Position numbers and translations under genes: made by a program. DNA of 64,000 nucleotides from Zymoseptoria tritici IPO323 (Eukaryota > Ascomycota > Dothideomycetes > Mycosphaerellales > Mycosphaerellaceae), in NCBI RefSeq assembly GCF_000219625.1, contig NC_018211.1, positions 1,488,001 to 1,552,000 on the forward strand. The letters run 5' to 3'. This document shows positions 1 to 10,213 of this stretch, piece after piece; the first letter of the stretch is position 1; each line of letters begins with the position of its first letter. The notes below the pieces were generated by a model. That model searched no databases. It was not told the origin of the DNA and saw only the letters and a program-made list of their open reading frames with translations.

Positions 1-2116
1 TGGTGCCAGATGTGCACGATCCAGGATTGGCCCAGTCGGTTGTGTACAAGCAGAAGAAGACCTCAATATTGCCCATCGCGTACGTGAGAGAGCAAAAGAT
101 ATCGCCGAGAAAGAAGTCTCGATACTCGACGGCGTACAAGCCAGCTGGAACAAGACGCCACATGCTGTAGAGAAACCATCGTCTGGCGCGATGGTAGAAT
201 ATTGGCGCGGGGTTGAAGAGGCACACCACAGCCAGTCCGAGGAGCACAACAAACCAATAGCGATACATTGGCTCCCCACCAGCCTCGACCTCGAAGTTGA
301 GATACATCGTCAAGCCAAATATGAAGAAGAACCACGCCGGCATCTCATTCAATTCCCTCCAGTTGAGGGCATGGCGATTGTCCAACTCGAAGATGAATTG
401 GTAGTTCACCTTGTTGATTGTGAAAAACCTCGTGCTGAGTGTGAATAACGTCGCCAGCGTCCAGATCAAGAAGTACCCGCCGTATAGCTGGAGAAGGAAA
501 CCTGTCTCCAACTTGATTCGCGGATCGGTCACGAATAGATTGTTGGTGCCCGCGACGATGCCCTGGAGCGAGAGGACAGCACCCGCAGCTAACAACGCAC
601 CAGTCCGGACGACCGCTCCGGTGTAGTGGCCGGAGTTCGCATTCTTAGCACGAAGTTTGCTGACGGCAATTTTGCGATTGCCTTTCTCGAAGTAACGGGA
701 GTAAAGGTCTTCGACGGAGGACATGAGATTGTCAGTTTCGTCAGAGGTGACGAAGTAGGATTTGTTGACTTTCTCCGCCATATAGCGCTGTTTGGGTTGA
801 GCGTTGACGGCCTTGTCGTACTTCTTATTGATCTTGCGGAAAGCTGTTCTGTTCACAATCGCAAATGATTTCACAAGTTCCAGACCGCGATAATACTCCT
901 GGAGTGCCAATTTCATCTTTCGTTTCGCGACGCGGTAAGGAACGTCTTTCAAAGGCTTGCGGGAATAATCTCGCTGGTTATGGTCTGGTGTCCAATTATG
1001 CTCGTCAGGTGTGCCTAGATTGCCCATCGCCTGAGAAGTCTTCCCGACATGACCAGGGCGGAACTTGTCGAAGGCTTCCGCGGCCATGTCGATCGATTTG
1101 GAAAATGGCCGAGACACCATCTCTCGCGTGACGGCAAGTTTCGACGTGTCTTGATGCTGTCCAGTGCCATTCATACCGGCATCTTCGTGAGATGTGCGCT
1201 GCTGCTCCTCGCGCCCAGATTTGTGTCTTTGTTCGGCTGCAATGATTTCTTCGAGGCGAAAGTCCCGCATGATGTGCAGTTGCTGCCGCAGTGTTTCGAG
1301 GCGTTCCTTGGCTTCGTCTTCCTTGGACTTGTAAAAGTTCTCAACCTTCATCAACTCCTTGTCCAGGAAGAGGAAGAATTCGGCTTCTCTGAAATCGACC
1401 TCCTTGTACATCTCCAGCGCAACATCGTTGTCATCGCGACCTTTTCTGGGTGTTGTTCCGCCTCTCAAAGAGAACATGCGCTGTGTAAGTGGACGCACGC
1501 TGGGCATAGAGTTCGTTCGCTTTCGAAGAATACCGCGAGAACGAGATGAACCATTTTTAGGGGTCGATCCAGCACCCGCGGGATGGTCGACCGGAGACTT
1601 GACCTGATACGCATTTCCAGTATGGCTCAATTGCGATGCCGCGTGGTTCGGCGCCGGCCGTGGGACGGGAAGATTAACACTTTTGTTGCGTGTCAGAGGA
1701 TTGTCTTCCTCGTCCAGTGAATCTTCGATAAGAGAATTTGCCGCAGGTCCAGGAAGATGTAAAGAAGGGGCGTCTTGCACGCTGTGTTTCAATCGCTGAG
1801 CAGGACTATGAGGCGGCGATCCAATAATGCTGCCATAACTGGTCATCCGCTTCAATTCAGCCGCACGCTCGTTGGACTCTCCTGGCTGCTTTTTGGCCTG
1901 GAGCGGACTACGCTCGTTGACCGCAGGACGCTGCGAAGTGGTTGTCGATCCATTCTCGGCGCGTAGAGGTAGTTCCGGATGATGAGATTCGCGGCTAGGA
2001 ACGCTTCGTAGGGCCTTTGCGACGGCTTTGAGTCTCTTTTTTGCTTGCTTGTAGTCCAGATAACTTCCACTCCACTCCGGGATAGCGAGAGCCTCCAGCT
2101 CTTTGGCAAACTTCAT
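1..2116 (-). CDS. SYG1: SYG1/XPR1-type SPX-EXS phosphate transporter (3' end beyond window)
   Basis: Membrane protein of the SYG1/XPR1 family, which exports inorganic phosphate and senses inositol pyrophosphates through its SPX domain. The reverse strand is open from an ATG at 2116 to the window edge, so the C terminus is missing. The N terminus begins MKFAKELEALAIPEW followed by SYLDYKQAKKRLK, the classic SPX start. Further SPX blocks are near residues 200-250 (EVDFREAEFFLFLDKEL) and 340-400 (YYRGLELVKSFAIVNRTAFRKI). A low-complexity Ser/Pro-rich insert separates the SPX segments. Hydrophobic helices start near residue 450, and the last visible part (DIFCSLTYAMGNIE) is the EXS domain. It is divergent from the Trp-tRNA synthetase gene, and the 247-bp gap holds a CACGTG site. 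No intron is needed in the visible part. Confidence 0.93.
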   Translation of the reverse strand, partial: MKFAKELEALAIPEWSGSYLDYKQAKKRLKAVAKALRSVPSRESHHPELPLRAENGSTTTSQRPAVNERSPLQAKKQPGESNERAAELKRMTSYGSIIGSPPHSPAQRLKHSVQDAPSLHLPGPAANSLIEDSLDEEDNPLTRNKSVNLPVPRPAPNHAASQLSHTGNAYQVKSPVDHPAGAGSTPKNGSSRSRGILRKRTNSMPSVRPLTQRMFSLRGGTTPRKGRDDNDVALEMYKEVDFREAEFFLFLDKELMKVENFYKSKEDEAKERLETLRQQLHIMRDFRLEEIIAAEQRHKSGREEQQRTSHEDAGMNGTGQHQDTSKLAVTREMVSRPFSKSIDMAAEAFDKFRPGHVGKTSQAMGNLGTPDEHNWTPDHNQRDYSRKPLKDVPYRVAKRKMKLALQEYYRGLELVKSFAIVNRTAFRKINKKYDKAVNAQPKQRYMAEKVNKSYFVTSDETDNLMSSVEDLYSRYFEKGNRKIAVSKLRAKNANSGHYTGAVVRTGALLAAGAVLSLQGIVAGTNNLFVTDPRIKLETGFLLQLYGGYFLIWTLATLFTLSTRFFTINKVNYQFIFELDNRHALNWRELNEMPAWFFFIFGLTMYLNFEVEAGGEPMYRYWFVVLLGLAVVCLFNPAPIFYHRARRWFLYSMWRLVPAGLYAVEYRDFFLGDIFCSLTYAMGNIEVFFCLYTTDWANPGSCTSGT

Positions 2117-2267
2117 GTCAGTGTCCCATGTCGGTCTCGAGGTGACAAAGAAATCAAGTCGCAGAAAGTGAGGCGTTCGAGCGAGGAGGTCTTTGTATCC
2201 CGTCGTTCTTGCCCAGGTCTTGGCGAGCTACGGGTCGCTATCCGAGGGGTTGTGATTGGCTGGACAC

Positions 2268-2273
2268 CACGTG
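2268..2273. promoter_or_regulatory. CACGTG E-box in the shared SYG1/MSW1 promoter
   Basis: A palindromic CACGTG lies 152 bp upstream of the SYG1 start codon and 91 bp upstream of the Trp-tRNA synthetase start. The phosphate regulators Pho4 and NUC-1 bind CACGTG, so the site next to a phosphate transporter is suggestive. The same hexamer also occurs elsewhere in this window (for example near 16357, 38077, 48992 and 62996), so regulation by phosphate is only an inference. Confidence 0.35.
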
Positions 2274-2363
2274 TCAGTGGAAGCCATGGCTCCAATTTCC
2301 TTGAAACTTGACGTACAAATCTATTGCGACTTCTAAACGTCACCTGGACTGGAATCTGGCTTG

Positions 2364-3488
2364 ATGCTGCCCGTGGTTCGATCCATCATCTGGCGCGGTA
2401 GCAGCAATCCTGCCTTCGCTGGAAACCTTCGCTGTACGACCACACGCCAATCGAGCAGCGTATCAAACAACAAGACCATCTTCTCAGGAATTCAGCCTAC
2501 AGGAGTTCCTCATCTGGGCAACTATCTAGGAGCCCTTCGACAATGGGTCAAACTCCAAGATGAGGCCGCATCCTCAACTCGCCTGATCTACTCTCTGGTC
2601 GACCTTCACGCCATCACGATTCGCCAAGACTCAGCCCAATTGCGACAATGGAAGAAAGAGTCCCTGGCCATGCTGCTCGCCATTGGCCTGGACCCAGCTC
2701 GGAGCATGATCTTCCATCAAAGCGAGGTCCCTGCTCATGCTGAGCTGATGTGGATTCTGTCTTGCCAGGCTTCGACGGGATATCTTGGACGAATGACGCA
2801 ATGGAAGGACAAGACCTCTAACGAAAAGGATAACAGCGAACGACTGAAACTCGGCCTTTTCTCCTACCCCGTCTTACAAGCTGCCGATGTCCTCATCCAT
2901 CAGTCGACGCACGTTCCCGTCGGACATGATCAAGCACAGCACCTCGAGTTCGCTCGTGAAGTGGCCAATGGATTCAATCATGTCTACGGTGAGAATGTGC
3001 TCACTGTTCCGGAGACTCTGATCAGTCCCGCGAGGAGAGTCATGTCGTTGACTGATCCGACGTCGAAAATGTCGAAGTCTCATCTTAATCCTAAGTCAAG
3101 GATTCTGCTCACAGATTCGGAGGATATCATCAATGCGAAGATCAAGTCGGCAGTCACGGACTCTGTCGAAGGCATCTCATATGAGCCGGAGCGAAGGCCG
3201 GGTGTCAGTAATTTGTTAGATCTGATCTATCATTGTACAGAGCCAAATGGAGCCGCTGGCGGTCAGGAGACCTTGGCAAAGGAGATGCAAGGCATGAGTC
3301 TGCGCGTCGTAAAAGAGAGAGCTGCCGCAGCGGTGGAGAATCTCGTCCGGCCAATTCGTGAGAAGTATGCGGAGATCGTTGATGATGATCAGTTGCTGGC
3401 GAAAACTGCAGAGCAAGGTGCGGAGAAGGCGAGGCAGAGTGCGGAAGGGACTCTGCTCGATGTGAAGAGAGCTGTCGGTCTGCTATGA
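2364..3488 (+). CDS. MSW1: Mitochondrial tryptophanyl-tRNA synthetase
   Basis: Class I synthetase charging mitochondrial tRNA-Trp. A single exon of 374 aa. The ATG at 2364 opens an Arg/Ser-rich stretch without acidic residues (MLPVVRSIIWRGSSNPAF), fitting a mitochondrial presequence. The catalytic core starts near residue 40 with IFSGIQPTGVPHLGNYLG, the bacterial-type TrpRS HIGH region. The KMSKS loop is visible as TSKMSKSHLNPKSRI near residue 240. Length and motifs match bacterial and mitochondrial TrpRS rather than the longer cytosolic enzyme. It is transcribed away from SYG1. The 3' neighbour is the convergent F-box-like gene. Confidence 0.95.
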   Translation: MLPVVRSIIWRGSSNPAFAGNLRCTTTRQSSSVSNNKTIFSGIQPTGVPHLGNYLGALRQWVKLQDEAASSTRLIYSLVDLHAITIRQDSAQLRQWKKESLAMLLAIGLDPARSMIFHQSEVPAHAELMWILSCQASTGYLGRMTQWKDKTSNEKDNSERLKLGLFSYPVLQAADVLIHQSTHVPVGHDQAQHLEFAREVANGFNHVYGENVLTVPETLISPARRVMSLTDPTSKMSKSHLNPKSRILLTDSEDIINAKIKSAVTDSVEGISYEPERRPGVSNLLDLIYHCTEPNGAAGGQETLAKEMQGMSLRVVKERAAAAVENLVRPIREKYAEIVDDDQLLAKTAEQGAEKARQSAEGTLLDVKRAVGLL

Positions 3489-3863
3489 CACGAAGCCCAA
3501 GAAGGGCATGTACATTAGTCGACATGAATCCGACATCCGGACTGTACAATAGCATATCATGACAAATCTGGTCTCTTTGCATATGAGAGATCTGCGCGAA
3601 TGAAATTTTCATCGGAGCCAAGGTTTCTGAATGTGTGTTCACTGTCTGTATTGCCTGCTACCTCAAAGCCTTTGCCGTCAAGTCAGTGGCTATCGTTGCG
3701 AAATGCACACTCAAGCGCTCAAAGCAGCCAACTCAGCTCAGAGCCTGCCGATACCAAAAGCATCTTGTATCTCAAAATACCCGGCCAAAACCAACCAAGG
3801 CGTTCCATGACCCGCAGGACAAGGAATCCTCTGCCGCCACGGCATTCACTTCCACCTTGCTTC
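3489..3863. other. Intergenic, convergent 3' ends
   Basis: This 375-bp gap separates the convergent ends of MSW1 (+) and the F-box-like gene (-). I see only probable 3' UTR sequence. The short open frames here lack family resemblance. Confidence 0.5.
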
Positions 3864-6584
3864 TTACTCTGCAGCCTTTCCGTTGGCCTTCCCAGTGAAC
3901 TCCACCTCCATGGCATCATTATCGCGCTCATCATCACCGTTTTTGTTGCTTGCTTGCTGAGCCTGGATCTCCTCTTCCGTGGCCCTCTGCTTTCCCTTCC
4001 CTTTCTGGCCATTGCCAGTGTCTCCGATAGTAACGTCAACGCTCTGTGCGGCTCTAGGCTCGTCGGTCGTCGAGGTCGCGTAAGAGGAGATCACTCCGCT
4101 GTCAATAACATCTGGAGACCTTGATTGCACTACCAGAGCTGGCTGCATGGCGGGAAGAGCTTGAAGACCGGTCTCGACGGCGAGCTGGGGAGGTTGAGTG
4201 GGTGCGGCCTTTGTCGTCTGGGTCGATGCAGAAGCCTTAGCTGGAAGATTGTTCTGATAGGCGCCAGGGATCGTCGTAGAATGAGCGCTCTGCACAGCAT
4301 TCTTGGCGCTCGTCAACAGCGTCGCTATGCTCGGTACTTGGCCTGGCCAACCTGCCTGGAGATCGTCGGTAGCGTCTGCGACTGCCTGCTGGGAGAGTAG
4401 AGAAGAACTCATAGCAGGAGGAACGCTCTGCACCGGTCCAGACATTGCACGACTCTGCATGATCTGGGCCGGGACTTTATACGCCGCCAATTGATCCAAC
4501 TTTCCAGGTGCAGCAGTCCCGGTGGCGGGAGCAGCTTGTGCAGTCCTCAATGCGTTGGCCGCCGCGACCGCTTGTGCTCTCTCCGATTGCATTTTCTTCC
4601 GCATGTAAATCTTCTTGATCTCGCGCGCCCTCTTATCTTTCACCATCGACTCGACCTCCCAGGGTCTCTTGATGATTCTGCACAGCTCCTCGTACGTGAA
4701 TACAGGCCTTGGTTTGCCACCTTCCGTTGCGAATCCTGAGAGCACCATTTCGAGAAGTCGATCCTGGAGATTCAGCTCACGTCGCACCGACTCCCCAATC
4801 ACCAACTGATCTGGCCGTATCAGTGGCGCCGGCTGGCGGGAGTACTTGACGAAGTCAGTCTCGCCATCTTGGTACACTCGCTCAACTCCGACCTTCAAGA
4901 TATCATCATAGTGCTCCCCCATGATGGGAAATCGTCTCAGATCCTTCGCATTTGGCGGCAAATGTATCGGAAAGCGGAACCGGTGGCGCATGTACAGTTT
5001 GAAGATATCGATCTTTCGCATCGGACGAGCAGGATCCTCGGTATCCCACGACCAACCCTTGAGCACTCGCCAGAGACACGTCATGGTGCGCTCAGCGAGC
5101 AGGACTTCTCGTAGCTTACAGCCGATCAAGTTGCCTCCAACCCGATTTGGACGAATTGGTGCTGCTCCGGGAATGGGAGCGACGATTGGTGCGCTCTCGG
5201 GATCGGTAAAGGCCATGTCGACTTTGATGAAGAACTCCGCGGCGTGCAGAATCGTGTCGTTGGAGATGTATTCGGCGTTCCGCATCGTGGCGAGACGATG
5301 CGCATTCAACGGAAGATCCATGATGAACCACATGCGTTGAATGGCGTCAGCGGTGCCTTTGGGAACGCGCAGAGCTTGGGAAGCGAGAGTGATGATCATG
5401 TCCCGCACTACACCATGCCGCCATGTAACCATCTGGAGCCAGCGAATGCTCGGCACATCACGGGAGATGTCGCCGGTGAGAGAGGGATCAAAGGTAGAAG
5501 GGACAGCTTTTTGTCGGTGAGTGGGATCTTTGATGCAGAGGTGATGGTAACAACGCCAGGGGAAGATTTTGTCGGCATTCGGGGCCCAGGTACGCATGCT
5601 AGCGAGGATGAATGCAGTGGCGCGGAGGTTGAACTCGTAGTAGAAGCGTTTGGAAATTGCGTAAAGCGAGATGAGTGAAGGCAAGTTGAGGTAGCTCGTG
5701 AAAATGACGCTCAAGCCGGCGTCCATAGCAATCGCGTCGATGAGGTTGAATGGCTGTTTTGGTGGAGGGGCTCGTGGTCGACGTTGAGGAGTTTGTTTTG
5801 GCGCAGCATAGATACCGTAATCTGTTGCTTTTGGACGGGGCAGGGGAGTATCAGAGGACTCATAGTGCATACGCGGCTGCTCTGCCGGCACCTTGCGAAG
5901 TGTAGGTTTGCCGTAGGTGTCGTAGATGATTTCGACCCGGTTCTCCGTTCGGCCGCGCTTTGCTGGACGTCCAAAGTCAGGCGCAGGCGGCGCGGTGGTC
6001 GTCAGTGCCAAAGGCTCGAATCGCCCTGTGTTGAACTTCTCAGGAGATCGTGATGCTCGACGTTTGTGCAGATTACCCAGTGGCGCACGCTCTGGAGAGA
6101 TCGGACGTCCACTGGGAGAGCGCAGCGCATCACCCGCCACCTCCGTCTTTTTCGCTTCAGCTTCAACTTCAACTTCATCCTGCGAATCCATGAATCTGGT
6201 CGTCGTTGGCTCCGAACAAGTGCTGATATGCTTCGTAATCTCGTTCGAGCACGCTGTGTCCTGGTCGAGTGTGGTCTGGGATGGCGAAGTCGGCGGGTTT
6301 CCGTCTGTCGCTTCGTCCATTGTGTCCATGCACTGGACGAAGCGAAGCTTTGTGGGGGTGAGAGTCGAGTATTTCAGCTTCGGGAACGTAGTCGCCTTCT
6401 GCGCCTTGTTTGACCCAGTTGCCGTGGTCGGAATACTGGCGGGAGGGAGAGGATTCGCCACTGGTGCGAGAGGATTCGTCGCTGGAATAGGAGCGGATGT
6501 GGGAGGCGGTGGAACGTCCGTCTCGATCTTTGCGGGCTCGTCGTCGGGGATCTGAAGCCCGAGTCCTTGATTTGTGTTCGCCAT
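3864..6584 (-). CDS. F-box-like protein with long disordered flanks
   Basis: Predicted 906-aa protein if translation starts at the ATG at 6584. An alternative start at 6191 would give about 775 aa. The centre (roughly 300 residues after the 6191 ATG) contains an F-box-like helical segment, IFTSYLNLPSLISLYAISKR, followed by a conserved-looking region rich in Trp and Arg (KIFPWRCYHHLCIKD; LWRVLKGWSWDTED). F-box proteins recruit substrates to SCF ubiquitin ligases, but the match is weak and no substrate-binding repeat is visible. The N terminus carries a proline-rich part and a basic motif (KRGRTEN) like a nuclear signal. The C terminus is Gln/Ala/Ser-rich and disordered. The frame stays open upstream to 7097, but that part overlaps another ORF and is probably not translated in this frame. 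Confidence 0.75.
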   Translation of the reverse strand: MANTNQGLGLQIPDDEPAKIETDVPPPPTSAPIPATNPLAPVANPLPPASIPTTATGSNKAQKATTFPKLKYSTLTPTKLRFVQCMDTMDEATDGNPPTSPSQTTLDQDTACSNEITKHISTCSEPTTTRFMDSQDEVEVEAEAKKTEVAGDALRSPSGRPISPERAPLGNLHKRRASRSPEKFNTGRFEPLALTTTAPPAPDFGRPAKRGRTENRVEIIYDTYGKPTLRKVPAEQPRMHYESSDTPLPRPKATDYGIYAAPKQTPQRRPRAPPPKQPFNLIDAIAMDAGLSVIFTSYLNLPSLISLYAISKRFYYEFNLRATAFILASMRTWAPNADKIFPWRCYHHLCIKDPTHRQKAVPSTFDPSLTGDISRDVPSIRWLQMVTWRHGVVRDMIITLASQALRVPKGTADAIQRMWFIMDLPLNAHRLATMRNAEYISNDTILHAAEFFIKVDMAFTDPESAPIVAPIPGAAPIRPNRVGGNLIGCKLREVLLAERTMTCLWRVLKGWSWDTEDPARPMRKIDIFKLYMRHRFRFPIHLPPNAKDLRRFPIMGEHYDDILKVGVERVYQDGETDFVKYSRQPAPLIRPDQLVIGESVRRELNLQDRLLEMVLSGFATEGGKPRPVFTYEELCRIIKRPWEVESMVKDKRAREIKKIYMRKKMQSERAQAVAAANALRTAQAAPATGTAAPGKLDQLAAYKVPAQIMQSRAMSGPVQSVPPAMSSSLLSQQAVADATDDLQAGWPGQVPSIATLLTSAKNAVQSAHSTTIPGAYQNNLPAKASASTQTTKAAPTQPPQLAVETGLQALPAMQPALVVQSRSPDVIDSGVISSYATSTTDEPRAAQSVDVTIGDTGNGQKGKGKQRATEEEIQAQQASNKNGDDERDNDAMEVEFTGKANGKAAE

Positions 6585-6893
6585 CGCGTGCGAGTCGTGG
6601 TGCAGGAGTGTCCGCGCGGCGTTTGCTGTCTTTCTCTCGCTTGGATTTATCTTTCTTCTTGTCACCCTTGGCAACCGAAGACGAAGAAACTCCTTGCTCT
6701 TTCTTTTTGCGCGCCTCTTTCTTGAACCTATTCTGCGGACGGTGAAAGCCGCCGTCGAACTTCTCGTAATGAGTGAAGCAGTAGAGGGTCGTGAGTATGA
6801 TGCTGAGACCAAAGTAGTACTGCGCACGCGGATCAGCTTCATCTCACCGTTGAATATCGCCAGGGGAGCACGTACCAGTGAGTTAATGCCCAT
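6175..6893 (-). CDS. Small one-pass membrane protein with basic, disordered tail (hypothetical)
   Basis: Two-exon model: 6893..6876 (ATG plus five codons) and 6819..6175, 220 aa. The intron of 56 nt has a GTACGT donor, a CTGAT branch-like site and a GCGCAG acceptor, and splicing gives one continuous frame. The product begins with a hydrophobic helix (YYFGLSIILTTLYCF) followed by a conserved-looking juxtamembrane part (THYEKFDGGFHRPQNRFKK), then a Lys/Arg/Ser-rich tail. I do not recognise the family. Third codon positions are strongly C-rich, which supports coding. The 3' part overlaps the proposed N terminus of the F-box-like gene in another frame: by 410 bp with the 6584 start, or by only 17 bp with the 6191 start. 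Either the F-box gene starts late or the overlap is real. Confidence 0.5.
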
Positions 6894-7367
6894 GATGTGG
6901 CAAGATGCGGTACGTGGTAAATGCTCTGGAAGTCTTGGCTGATGCTGGTGAATTTGTTGGTGAACTGTCTCGGAGATTCGGGTTGTCAGAGTTGTTGTTT
7001 TGATGTTGCGCGTGACTTGATGCAATTGAAGCAACTGAGCTTGTCGGTGTTTGGTGAGCTCGGTCGCTTTGCTTGAGCCGTAGTGCCCTCTCGCCAACCA
7101 GACTCCTCGTAGTCAGGTCTTCTTGTGCCGAGCGCAGCTCGTGAGTTTGCCCGATTAGGAAGGCGCGCAGGTAAGTGAATGGATCCACCTCACTAGGATT
7201 GTTGAGATAATGACTACGGCCAGTGTCGGTACGAAAGTAACGAAACTCGACATTCCCGTCTTCGAAATGATGAAGGCAGGATAGGAAAGCAATATTGCGA
7301 AGTGAGCTAGATCATTTCGCCTCAAAGTAAGAATGTAAACTTACGCTGCGTTGAGCGCTGGTATCAT
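6883..7367 (-). CDS. Hypothetical small protein upstream of the membrane-protein ORF
   Basis: Tentative two-exon model: 7367..7345 and 7306..6883, 148 aa. The frame reads well in its first half (CLHHFEDGNVEFRYFRTDTG; FTYLRAFLIGQTHELRSAQE) and becomes Ser/Asn/Thr-rich later. I do not recognise it. The intron (GTAAGT...TAG) would be only 38 nt, short for this genome, so the first exon may be wrong and the segment could belong to another transcript, for example as 5' exon of the next gene. The stop codon overlaps the start of the membrane-protein ORF (6893) by 11 nt. It sits just downstream of the GTP cyclohydrolase gene on the same strand. Confidence 0.35.
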
Positions 7368-7470
7368 GAAACAGGCCTGTTGAATTGGCCACCCACCCAA
7401 CACACCCGGCGAATCCGTACGCCGATAGAAAATCTCACACCAACGCGCCACGCCAAAAGTTGCTGCTCTT

Positions 7471-8551
7471 TTACATCCGCCTTCCAAGCAGACTCAAGAA
7501 CTCCTCTCTGGTCTTCGCTCTTTTCCGCATGGCACCCAGCATACAGCTCGTCGTTGTCACAGATCCCGCCTTTTGAACGCCACGCATGACCATACACATG
7601 TGTGTGCTTTCCATCACTACAGCAACACCTTGAGGTTTGAGCACTTCGGAGAGAGCCAAGGCTACTTGCTTCGTCAATCGCTCCTGCACCTGCAAGCGTC
7701 GACTGAACATCTCAGCAATGCGAGCGAGCTTTGAAAGACCAATCACTCTTTGCGAAGGAATGTAGCCAATGTGCATCTACTAAGGGTCAGCGGCGTTGCA
7801 GTGAATAAGAACCAGAACAGCATACCTTGCCCGTGAAGGGCACGAGATGATGCTCGCACAGACTGTACACCTCGATATCCTTCACAATCACCAGTTCGTC
7901 ATGGTCCTCATGGAACACGGCACCATTGACAATGTCCCGTAAATTCTCCTCGTAGCCTTTGGTGAAGAACATCATAGCTTTTGCATATCGCTCCGGCGTG
8001 CCGTGCAGACCTTCTCGATCCGGATCCTCGCCAATGCACTCCAATATAGTCCGCACTGCTCCTGATAGCTTTTGTAATCTCGCTTCTGCTTCTGCTGGGT
8101 TCTCCTTCTCATGAAGTCTCGCTAGTGTGCCTGTACTCGGCCATGATAGTCCGTCAAAGTCTACGGCAGGAGCGGATGTGATGAAGGGAGACATTGTGCC
8201 AGGGGCCTGGTCGGGCGACAGAGGCACTTCATCTTGCACGCTCCTCGCAGCGACGATGTTCTCGAGATCTTCTATGTCTTCATCCTCCACCTCGATGTAC
8301 TGTTTCGGCTCATCTTTCGATTGCGTTCGTTGCGTCGCCGAGCCGTTGGTGGAAGGCACTGATCGGAGAGGTATTGGAAGCTCGAGGTCTACGGGGAGTT
8401 TTCGTGGACCCATCGAGGACTTTATCGAAGCTATCGCATCGTTGCGTTCTTTGTGATCTTTCTCGTCCTTGGGACGCAAGGGAGAGTGGCCGTTGACAAG
8501 TTGAGGTGATGTGTGCTTGGACGTGTTCACACCGTTCGTATGGTCCTCCAT
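7471..8551 (-). CDS. FOL2: GTP cyclohydrolase I
   Basis: Converts GTP to 7,8-dihydroneopterin triphosphate, the first step of folate and tetrahydrobiopterin synthesis in the cytosol. Two exons: 8551..7826 and 7776..7471, with a 49-nt GTATGC...TAG intron; 343 aa. The first 140 residues or so are a disordered fungal extension. The enzyme core follows: [20 protein letters not shown], the zinc and active-site block [14 protein letters not shown] just before the junction, then [20 protein letters not shown] and the C-terminal [18 protein letters not shown]. These are all standard GCH-I signatures and the catalytic Cys and His residues are present. The last residues ([11 protein letters not shown]) match the usual C terminus. 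Confidence 0.96.
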
Positions 8552-10213
8552 GATCTGAGGTGCGGAAACTGTCCTGCTCGCGGTGTATTCGAGGGGTCAA
8601 GATTTCCCAAGTCTTGTTCCTCAAGACCGGTTGGTGACAAATTTCTGGCGTACCACGAAATTTGCGTCAAAGATAGTAGTTCGAATAAGCGGCCTGTATG
8701 TAGTAGAAAAGATAGTCCATATCACCGCCGAGTTCAATCTCCAATTCGGTACATCTTCGTTGATCAAGTGAAAGGTGAAAGCATCTGGCTTCTTCTGTCG
8801 CACGATGTCGTCCGCGCAAAAATCGTGCACGGATGTTTGCGCGAGCTGAGGTTGGCGTCACTTGGTGGGGAGCGGACAACCTCACTTCATCGGGCGCGAT
8901 TCTCCTTCCTGATTCCATCACGCATGAACATGATTTATTCTCGATATCGCTGAAAGTACCACCGGTCGGATTCCACTACTTCCTGCGATGTCTCTCGGGA
9001 ACAGCACGAATTTTGGCATCGAAATGCGCACGGAATTGGACCCAACAGTCCGCTTCTGCGATTCAAGGATCTCCTGACGACAGTGCTGCCACCACAATCC
9101 ATCGCATGCCGACCTTGTCATCCCATGCTCATCGAAGCCTCTCCTTTCGCTCCTTGGAGTCTGCACCGGATCACTGACCATAGTTGCATTTGCTTTGCGC
9201 TCTTGGGCTGTGGGCCAGCATGCCAAATTGACCGACAATACTGACCTCTTTTCAAATCACCTATATACTTGCATTCGTGCGAGCCTCCACCATAAGTAGA
9301 TACCGCAGCCTTCTGAGAATGCCGGGAGAAGCAAGGTCAGACCAACATGGCTGGTCGGGTGGCCGCAGCCTCGACCAGCGGCGAGATCCTAAGGATTTAT
9401 TGAGAGCGGTGACAGCATGCAAGTCCAGCAGAGAATGCCATGCATCTGTCTCGGAATTTGCGGGACCTTCTTTGAAGGAGGCCAGCGCTGGCGATGGCGA
9501 CTGATCTGAGGACACACACGGCTAGCTATGTGATCTCGCACCACGAACTGCTGCTCGTCATGCTATGAAGAGTGTCTCGCATGACGCGGAGGCTGCCTGC
9601 ATGAACGACAAAGATTGACGCGGGGGCATCGAGCTGCGGCTAGCGACCGTGTCAAACTGTCATGATGGACCGCATTCGAGGACGTCACAAACTTCTGGCC
9701 ACTGGATGGCGGCGTTGATCTCGTGAACATGGGCAGTGTAAAGCCTCACGTTTTGACAGTGGCATACAGAGTCGAAATGGCGACGCAAAGCTTCCAGGCG
9801 GACTGATTAGCAGGCAATGTCCTGCTATACTGTGGTCATCATGAGAGAGAGCGGTTGCGAGACGATATTATGTCTCATCACATTATCTGCGTACTAACCA
9901 CTACGGACTGAAAAGAAGACGGCTTCAAAGCGACCAACTGGCAAAGCCGAGAGGAGGGGCGATCCTTCCTGGCAAACGGTCGCGCACGGACCCAAGCTGG
10001 CTGGTACCTCTGCGCCGAGAACAACGACATTTGCTACGCGCAGGTGAGTTGTTCAATGTCATCGGACATGGTCGCAATCCCTTGACCCGGCGCGTTCCAT
10101 TTGCTGTATTTTGTTCATCTTGCTCTGGAGTTGATCGACGTCTTGACATTTTTGAGTCCATCACGGACTCCACTTCTGCCACTCGGCAAATTTCCGCCCC
10201 ATCGTTGCGCGGC
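8552..10213. other. Intergenic, divergent promoter region
   Basis: This 1.66-kb stretch lies between FOL2 (-) and CTK1 (+) and must hold both promoters. Several open frames of 70-150 codons occur on both strands, but none shows a protein family, splice logic or biased codon use. I assign no gene. Confidence 0.5.

Noticed and set aside
8513..9515. Open frames of 75-146 codons between FOL2 and CTK1
   Set aside because: No family, signal peptide, splice logic or codon bias; overlapping frames on both strands have equal quality.
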